Positions 58,560-64,000 of a stretch of 64,000 nucleotides of DNA are shown here, one piece after another. The translations under genes were made by a program, and so were the position numbers. Where the stretch lies: the NCBI RefSeq assembly GCF_022669055.1, contig NZ_JAJMLW010000003.1, forward strand, positions 186,001 to 250,000, written 5' to 3'. Within the stretch, counting starts at the first letter, position 1, and every line of letters begins with the position of its first letter. The DNA is from Adlercreutzia faecimuris (GTDB lineage: Bacteria; Actinomycetota; Coriobacteriia; Coriobacteriales; Eggerthellaceae). The notes beneath the pieces were generated by a model. It had not been told where the DNA came from. It was given only the letters and a program-made list of their open reading frames with translations, and did no database searches.

Positions 58560-61111
58560 ATGCTGTTCAACTACCAAGAGTTCCTCGACGGCATCGACCG
58601 CGAGGCCTACCACGCCGGCGAGTGGCAGTGGGAGGAGGACGGCTACACCGTCACCCGCACCTACACCTACTCCGCCCCCGGCTGCCACACCTCCTGCGGC
58701 GTGCTGATGTACACCAAAAACGGGAAGCTCGAGAAGATCGAGGGCGACCCGCTCGATCCCTGCGCCAACGGCCGCCTGTGCATGCGCTGCCTCAACCTGG
58801 AGGAGGGCGTGAACTACGCCGACCGGCCCAAGTGGCCCCTCAAGCGCGTTGGCGCGCGCGGCGAGAACAAGTGGGAGCGCATCAGCTGGGAGGAGGCGCT
58901 CGACACCATCGCGGAGTGGATCCGCGTCAACATCGACGAGGCCGGGTTCGGCCGCGAGTCCATCTTCGTGAACCACGGCACCGGGCGCAACATCTCGTCC
59001 TGGGTGCCGTTCCTCGGCGGCGCGTGCCTCGGCACGCCCAACATCGGCGCCATCGGGTCGTCGGGCTACTCCTGCTACCTGCCGCGCACCTGCGGCACGG
59101 CGGCCTCCATCGGCGACTTCCCCATCGTGGACGCCTCCGAGGGCCATGCCGACCGCTACGCCAACCCCGAGTGGGTGCGCCCCGACGTGGTGGTCATCTG
59201 GGGCTGCGAGCCGCTCAAGTCCAACGCCGACGGCTACCTGGGCCACTGGCTGGTGGCCTGCATGCAGCAGGGGACCCAGTTCATCTCCATCGACCCGCAG
59301 CTCACCTGGTGGGGCGCGCACGCGGCCTACTGGCTGCCGCTGCGCCCGGCCACGGACATGGCCATCGCGCTTGCCTGGCTCCACGTCATCATGTACGAGG
59401 AGCTGGAGGACCGCGAGTTCGTCGATCTGTGGTGCGCCTACTATGACGAGCTCAAGGCCTACGTGGAGCCCTTCACGCCCGAGTGGGCCGGCAAGATCTG
59501 CGAGCTCGACCCCGAGCTCATCCGCGAGTCGGCGCGCTTCTACGCCACGGCCGAGCGCGCGGCCATCCAGTGGGGCCTGGCCTTCGACACGCAGAACGAC
59601 TCCATCCAGCTGTGCCAGACCGTCTCCAACCTCATGTCCATCACGGGCAACATCGACAAGCCGGGCACCAACCTGCTCGTGCGCAACGGCTTCGAGATCA
59701 ACCCGGGCTACGCCACCGCGCAGCTCTACTGCCCGCCGGAGACCTTCGCCAAGAAGCTCACGGTGGACGTAACGCACCCCGGTTACGTGCACTTCATCGG
59801 CATGGCCGACTGCGATGCGGTCAACCACGCCTTCGAGACGGGCGAGCCCTACCCCATGAAGATGTTCTGGTCCCAGGGGGCCAACGCCATCACCTGCACG
59901 GGCAACGCCGCGCCCCGCATCTACCAGATGCTTGAGAACGTGGAGTTCTGCGTGGTGGCCGACCCGTACCTGACGCCGACGGCCGTGGCCTTCGCGGACA
60001 TCTTCCTGCCGCTCAAGACCACCGCCGAGCGCGACTCCATGCGCGTGTGGTGGACCCCGCTGCGCGCCATGAAGAGCGTCTCCGAGTGGTACGAGGCCAA
60101 GTCCGACGAGGAGCTCATCGTGGCGCTGGGCAACAAGATGAACCCGGAGCTGTTCCAGAAGCGCTGGCCCACGCTCGACGCCCTGCTCCAGGACTACCTG
60201 GACACCGGCTTCAACATCGTGGACCCGAGACGGGCAAGTCCTACAAGTCGGCCGGCCGCTCCAAGGCCGGCATGGTGGAGGTGCCTGACGCCCACACCGA
60301 CTTCTGGAAGAAGCACCACGACGACGGCACGTGCAGCTTCAAGTCGCTCGTCGAGGACAAGTGCGGCTACGAGTACGACGACTTCTGCGCGACCTATCGC
60401 AAGTACGAGAAGGGCCTGCTGCGCCCGGACGGCACGCCCGGCTTCGCCACGCCGTCGGGCCGCATCGAGCTGGTGCCCTTCGCCACCTTCGGCGCCTGGG
60501 GCATCGACCCGTGGCCCAAGCACCACGAGTCCATCCACTCCGTGAAGTGGCTCGAGGACCCGGAGTTCCGCGCCGAGTACCCGTTCATCTGCGTGAACGG
60601 GTCGCGCTCCTACGAGTACTTCCACTCCGAGAACCGCCAGCAGGCCACCATGCGCGAGTTCCACCCCGACCCCATCGTCAAGGTGAGCGCCCAGACGGCC
60701 GAGGAGTACGACATCCACGAGGGCGACTGGATCTGGCTGGAGAACTCCGAGGGCCGCTGCCGCCAGAAGGCCCACATCGACCCGACGCTCAACCCGAACT
60801 ACGTCTACGCCGAGCACGGCTGGTGGTACCCCGAGCAGGAGCCCGCGTTCCCCAACCTGTTCGGCATGTGGGACGTGAACATCAACAACCTCACCGCGTC
60901 CTACGAGACGGGCCCGGGCGGCATCGGCTGCCCCTTCAAGAGCATCGTCTGCAAGATCTACAAGTGCGCGCCCGACAACATGGCGCCCGCCCCCGGCGAG
61001 GTGGTCACCCAGCTCGGCGGCTTCCGCGATGACTACGTCGCCGGCGAGCCCTACGCCTATGGCCAGGAGGACAGCTGGCAGGAGCGCATGAAGCGGGGCG
61101 CCGAGGCTTAG
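58560..61111 (+). pseudogene. Molybdopterin enzyme, catechol-dehydroxylase-like (copy 3), frameshifted
   Basis: Close paralogue of copy 2 over the full length (850 residues if restored), with the same APGCHTSCGVLMYT, VNHGTGRNISSWV, SGYSCYLPR and DWIWLENSEGRC blocks. The frame breaks at 60224-60226: copy 2 reads GACCCCGAGACGG and copy 3 GACCCGAGACGG, one C fewer, so the first frame runs out at 60545 while the last third is intact in the -1 frame to 61111. It has no Fe-S subunit of its own and would have to use that of copy 2. It is either a young pseudogene or a sequencing error; the conservation of both halves favours recent loss or error. An MFS gene follows. Confidence 0.85.
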
Positions 61112-61128
61112 AAGGCCGCGCCGCGGCA

Positions 61129-61161
61129 GGGGAGGCGCCGTCAGGGGTGCGGCGTCTCCCC
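61129..61161 (+). terminator. Hairpin after molybdoenzyme copy 3
   Basis: GGGGAGGCGCCG (61129-61140) pairs, with one mismatch, with CGGCGTCTCCCC (61150-61161). No T-run follows. The rest of 61112-61397 holds no gene; it includes an AT-richer stretch (~61170-61230) likely to be the MFS promoter. Confidence 0.45.
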
Positions 61162-61397
61162 AGGTCAGAACCTAGGCTAATCCCTGATTTCCTACGCTTA
61201 CCCCCTCGGGCCGGCCAATTTTCCCAAGGATAGGAAGCGCCGCCCCATGCGGTTTGCGCCGAATCCGAACAGAATGCGGGCAACCCGCGCCGGAGCGCGG
61301 GTGCGAAAGGTTGGGGGAGAGCGAGGAGACCGAAGGGGGGAGCACGACGACTCGCTTCTCATGCTCGTTTCGCAACGAACGAAGGAAAGGTAAGAAT

Positions 61398-62711
61398 ATG
61401 GCTGAAGAAAAGAAGGGGTTCCATCGCGCCTGGCTGGTCTTCATCGGCGTCTGCATGATGATGGCCGGCGGCATGGGCCTGGTGCTCAACGTGATGGGCA
61501 ACTATTTCGCGCCGATGGCCATGGCCTTCGGCCTGGTCAACCCGGCCACGGGTGGTCCCGACGTGACGCAGGTGACCCTGCTCATGACCGTGTATTCGTA
61601 CGTCATGCTTGTCTGGCTGCCGTTCTGCGGCCGCCTGTTCGACAAGGTTGACGCACGGATTCTGTTCGGCGTCAGCGGCTGCCTCATCGTCATCGGCTGC
61701 CTGCTGTTCAACGTGTGGACCGAGGTGTGGCAGATCTACATCTCCGGCGCCCTGTTCGGCCTGGCCGGCCCCGCCATCTTCCTGGTGGGCCCCTCCGTGC
61801 TGATCAACAACTGGTTCGCCCCCAAGCAGGCGGGCAAGTTCCTGGGCATCGCGTCGGCCTTCACCGGCGTGGGCACCTTCGTGTGGTCGCCCGTGTTCGC
61901 CGGCCTCGTCAAGGCCGAGGGCTACAAGTTCGGCTTCACCATCGAGGCCCTCATCGCCGCCGTGCTCATCCTCATCCCGGCGTTCTTCTTCTTCCGCACC
62001 CGTCCGCAGGACGTGGGGCTGGAGCCCTGGGGCATCGAGAAGGAGACCTCCGAGGGCGAGCAGCCCAAGGCCGTGGGCGTCAACGGCAAGTTCGCCCTGG
62101 GCACCATCGCCTTCTGGGCCATCCTGGTGGGCGCCGGCCTGATCTCGCTGGGCGGCGGCTACAAGTCGCTCATGCCCACCGCCGTGCAGTCCGTGGGCGG
62201 CCCTGAGCTGGCCATGCTCGGCGCGACGATGATCTCCGCCGCCGCCGTCGGCAACATCCTCGGCAAGATCACCCTGGGCACCCTGGCCGACAAGATCGGC
62301 ATCAAGAACGCCATGGTCGGCTTCGCCGCCGTGTCTGCCATCGGCTTCGCGCTCATGGTCTTCTTCCTGGGTGACAACATGGTCCCGATGATCATCGCCG
62401 GCTTCTGCATCGGCACGGGCGACGCCATGATGTCGGTCGGCCTGCCGCTGGTGACCCGCGCCTGCTACGGCGACCGCCGCTACGGCGAGATCTACTCCTA
62501 CATGAACATGCCCATCGCCTTGCTGGGCGGCCTGGGCGCCACCTTCGTGGCCCTGGTCGCCAGCTTCACCGGCGGCTTCCAGGCCGCCTACGGCTGCGGC
62601 ATCGTGTTCGAGGTCATCATCGCCGCGTGCATGGTCGTCGCCGTGGTGACCGCCAAGAAGTTCCGCGACAAGTGGACGGCCGAGGGCGAGCCTGAGAAGA
62701 CTCGCGGCTAG
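61398..62711 (+). CDS. MFS transporter (OFA-like) 1
   Basis: 437 residues with twelve predicted helices and a charged central loop (~205-230, RTRPQDVGLEPWGIEKE). Opens HRAWLVFIGVCMMMAGGMGL, similar to oxalate/formate-antiporter-type (OFA) carriers of organic anions. MFS genes of this type accompany molybdenum dehydroxylases in Gordonibacter and probably import the aromatic substrate or export the product. Start ATG follows GAAGGAAAGGTAAGAAT. Followed by a terminator and a second transporter of the same subfamily. Confidence 0.88.
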   Translation: MAEEKKGFHRAWLVFIGVCMMMAGGMGLVLNVMGNYFAPMAMAFGLVNPATGGPDVTQVTLLMTVYSYVMLVWLPFCGRLFDKVDARILFGVSGCLIVIGCLLFNVWTEVWQIYISGALFGLAGPAIFLVGPSVLINNWFAPKQAGKFLGIASAFTGVGTFVWSPVFAGLVKAEGYKFGFTIEALIAAVLILIPAFFFFRTRPQDVGLEPWGIEKETSEGEQPKAVGVNGKFALGTIAFWAILVGAGLISLGGGYKSLMPTAVQSVGGPELAMLGATMISAAAVGNILGKITLGTLADKIGIKNAMVGFAAVSAIGFALMVFFLGDNMVPMIIAGFCIGTGDAMMSVGLPLVTRACYGDRRYGEIYSYMNMPIALLGGLGATFVALVASFTGGFQAAYGCGIVFEVIIAACMVVAVVTAKKFRDKWTAEGEPEKTRG

Positions 62712-62724
62712 GCATCCCGTCGAC

Positions 62725-62755
62725 GTGCGGCGCCGCGAGGCGCCGCACGGCTTTC
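62725..62755 (+). terminator. Terminator between the two MFS genes
   Basis: GTGCGGCGCC (62725-62734), GCGA loop, GGCGCCGCAC (62739-62748), then GGCTTTCATC. Confidence 0.8.
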
Positions 62756-62835
62756 ATCCCCCCGATTTCCCGTTCATCTACTTCATCTATGTAGGATGCG
62801 CCGGCGCGCATCGCGCGATAGACAGGTGACCCATC

Positions 62836-64000
62836 ATGAGAATCTTCGGAAACCGCGTCCACTACGCATGGCTCATCCTCATCGGATGCTGCTTCATGCA
62901 GGCGGGAGGCCTGGGGGCCGTGCTCGACGCGGCCGGCGTGTTCTTCGTGCCGGTCTGCGACAGCCTCGGCTTCTCCCGCTCGGAGATATCCCTCTACCTG
63001 ACGTTCTACTTCATCGCCACCGTGTTCGCGATGCCCGTCGTGGGGCGCTGGATCACGCGCTTCAACATCAACCGGCTGCTCTCGGTGTCGTTCCTGCTGG
63101 TGGTGGCTGCGGTGGCCGCCATGGGCTTCTACGACGAGCCGTGGCAGTGGTGGGCGTCGGGCATCGTGTTCGGCCTGGCCGGCAGCTTCATCTTCGTGAT
63201 CCCCGCGCCCATCCTCATCGGCAACTGGTTCCACACCCACAAGGGCCTGGCCCTCGGCGTGGCCATGTCGTTCTCCGGCATCGGCGGGGCCATCCTCTCG
63301 CCGGTGTTCACCCTGTTCATCCAGGCGCTCGGCTGGCGCGAGGCCTACCTCGTGGCCGCCGTGGTGATGGGCGTGCTCGTGCTGCCGTGGACGCTGTTCG
63401 TCTTCAAGCTGCGCCCCGAGGACATCGGCATGCGCCCCTACGGCTGGACCGAGGAGGACGAGGCGGGCGAGTCCGCCGCCGACGACGAGTACCGGGGCGT
63501 CGCGGCGCGCCAGGCGCTCAAGACCGTGCCCTTCTGGTGCATGTTCCTGTTCGCCGGGCTCATCGCCTACTTCGCGGGCTTCAACTCGCATTTGCCCGGG
63601 TTCGCCCAGTCCGTGGGCTTCAGCCCGATGGTGGGCTCGTCGCTGCTCACGGCGGTCATGGTGGGCAACGTGGTCGAGAAGTACATCGTGGGCTTCCTCA
63701 ACGACAAGATAGGCGTGCAGTTCACGGTGAACATCCAGCTGGCGTGCGTGGCGCTCGGGCTCCTCGGCTTCGTCTTCGCCGGCGACAACCTGGTGATGCT
63801 CTACGTGTCGGCGTTCCTCTTCGGCGCGCAGAACTCGCTCGTGTCGGTGTCGACCCCGCTGCTGGTCCGCCAGCTGTTCGGCGGCCGCGACTACCCCAAG
63901 ATCTACGCCTACACCCGCATCGGCACTGGCGTCATAGGGTGTCTGGGCCCGGTCACCGTGGCCGGCATCTTCGACACCACCGGCAGCTTCGTCCCCGCCT
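62836..64000 (+). CDS. MFS transporter (OFA-like) 2, cut by window end
   Basis: At least 388 residues from ATG 62836 (GACAGGTGACCCATC upstream); no stop before the window ends, so the last helix or two are missing. Opens HYAWLILIGCCFMQAGGLGA, like transporter 1, and has the same central-loop motif (LRPEDIGMRPYGWTEED), but is otherwise quite divergent. Eleven or so helices are visible. Likely another organic-acid or phenolic carrier of the dehydroxylase locus. Confidence 0.85.
   Translation, partial: MRIFGNRVHYAWLILIGCCFMQAGGLGAVLDAAGVFFVPVCDSLGFSRSEISLYLTFYFIATVFAMPVVGRWITRFNINRLLSVSFLLVVAAVAAMGFYDEPWQWWASGIVFGLAGSFIFVIPAPILIGNWFHTHKGLALGVAMSFSGIGGAILSPVFTLFIQALGWREAYLVAAVVMGVLVLPWTLFVFKLRPEDIGMRPYGWTEEDEAGESAADDEYRGVAARQALKTVPFWCMFLFAGLIAYFAGFNSHLPGFAQSVGFSPMVGSSLLTAVMVGNVVEKYIVGFLNDKIGVQFTVNIQLACVALGLLGFVFAGDNLVMLYVSAFLFGAQNSLVSVSTPLLVRQLFGGRDYPKIYAYTRIGTGVIGCLGPVTVAGIFDTTGSFVPA

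Noticed and set aside
1-64000. tRNA or rRNA genes
   Set aside because: No cloverleaf with a GTTCGAATC-type arm or rRNA core was noticed in the gene-free gaps; a covariance search was not possible.

Overview
The window is very GC-rich chromosomal DNA, with almost every third codon position G or C. It reads as a member of the Eggerthellaceae (Coriobacteriia; Eggerthella, Gordonibacter or Adlercreutzia type). The grounds are Tat-exported molybdopterin oxidoreductases in DmsABC-like operons, a multiheme cytochrome/flavoprotein pair like Cgr1/Cgr2, membrane-bound LuxR regulators with many helices, and catechol-dehydroxylase-like molybdenum enzymes next to MFS transporters. This placement rests on gene content and remembered family sequences, not on a search.

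Layout. 1-13.2 kb: an NrfD-type anchor, a GntR regulator, a slipin, then two tandem paralogous molybdoenzyme/Fe-S/NrfD operons, the second followed by a small CX4CH protein and a DUF4405-type cytochrome b. Both operons have near-identical promoters (two ATTGTCATATGAC palindromes over TTGATT-17-TATAGT) and related, probably structured leaders. 13.2-27 kb: housekeeping genes (HdeD-like, chorismate mutase/DAHP synthase, phosphatase, phosphotransferase, PcrA, serine dehydratase, CBS-type pyrophosphatase, peptidase) whose intergenic gaps hold several long inverted-repeat elements. 27-32.4 kb: rpsL-rpsG-fusA-rpsJ-rplC-rplD-rplW. tuf is absent, and the S10 operon stops at a terminator after rplW. 32.5-35.2 kb: two HicAB modules around a nuclease, with an ~80-bp direct repeat bracketing one module. 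35.3-39.7 kb: an ABC transporter with a giant coiled-coil FtsX-type permease. 40-44 kb: pentaheme cytochrome, Tat flavoprotein and membrane LuxR. 44.3-49.9 kb: a corrinoid methyltransferase system (two UroD-family methyltransferases, a corrinoid protein, an old-yellow-enzyme-type reductase) framed by two small zinc-ribbon proteins. 50-64 kb: three paralogous acetylene-hydratase/catechol-dehydroxylase-like molybdenum enzymes, two Fe-S small subunits, a membrane LuxR and two MFS transporters.

How it fits together: most of the accessory genes look like inducible modules for anaerobic use of small organic molecules as electron acceptors or methyl donors. An attractive but unproven idea is that the 44-64 kb block joins aryl O-demethylation (methyltransferases) to ring dehydroxylation of the resulting catechols (molybdenum enzymes), with uptake by the MFS proteins and control by the LuxR.

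Caution: three genes carry an apparent single-base deletion in a homopolymer (two 9-G tracts and one CCC). Phase variation, decay and sequencing error cannot be told apart here.
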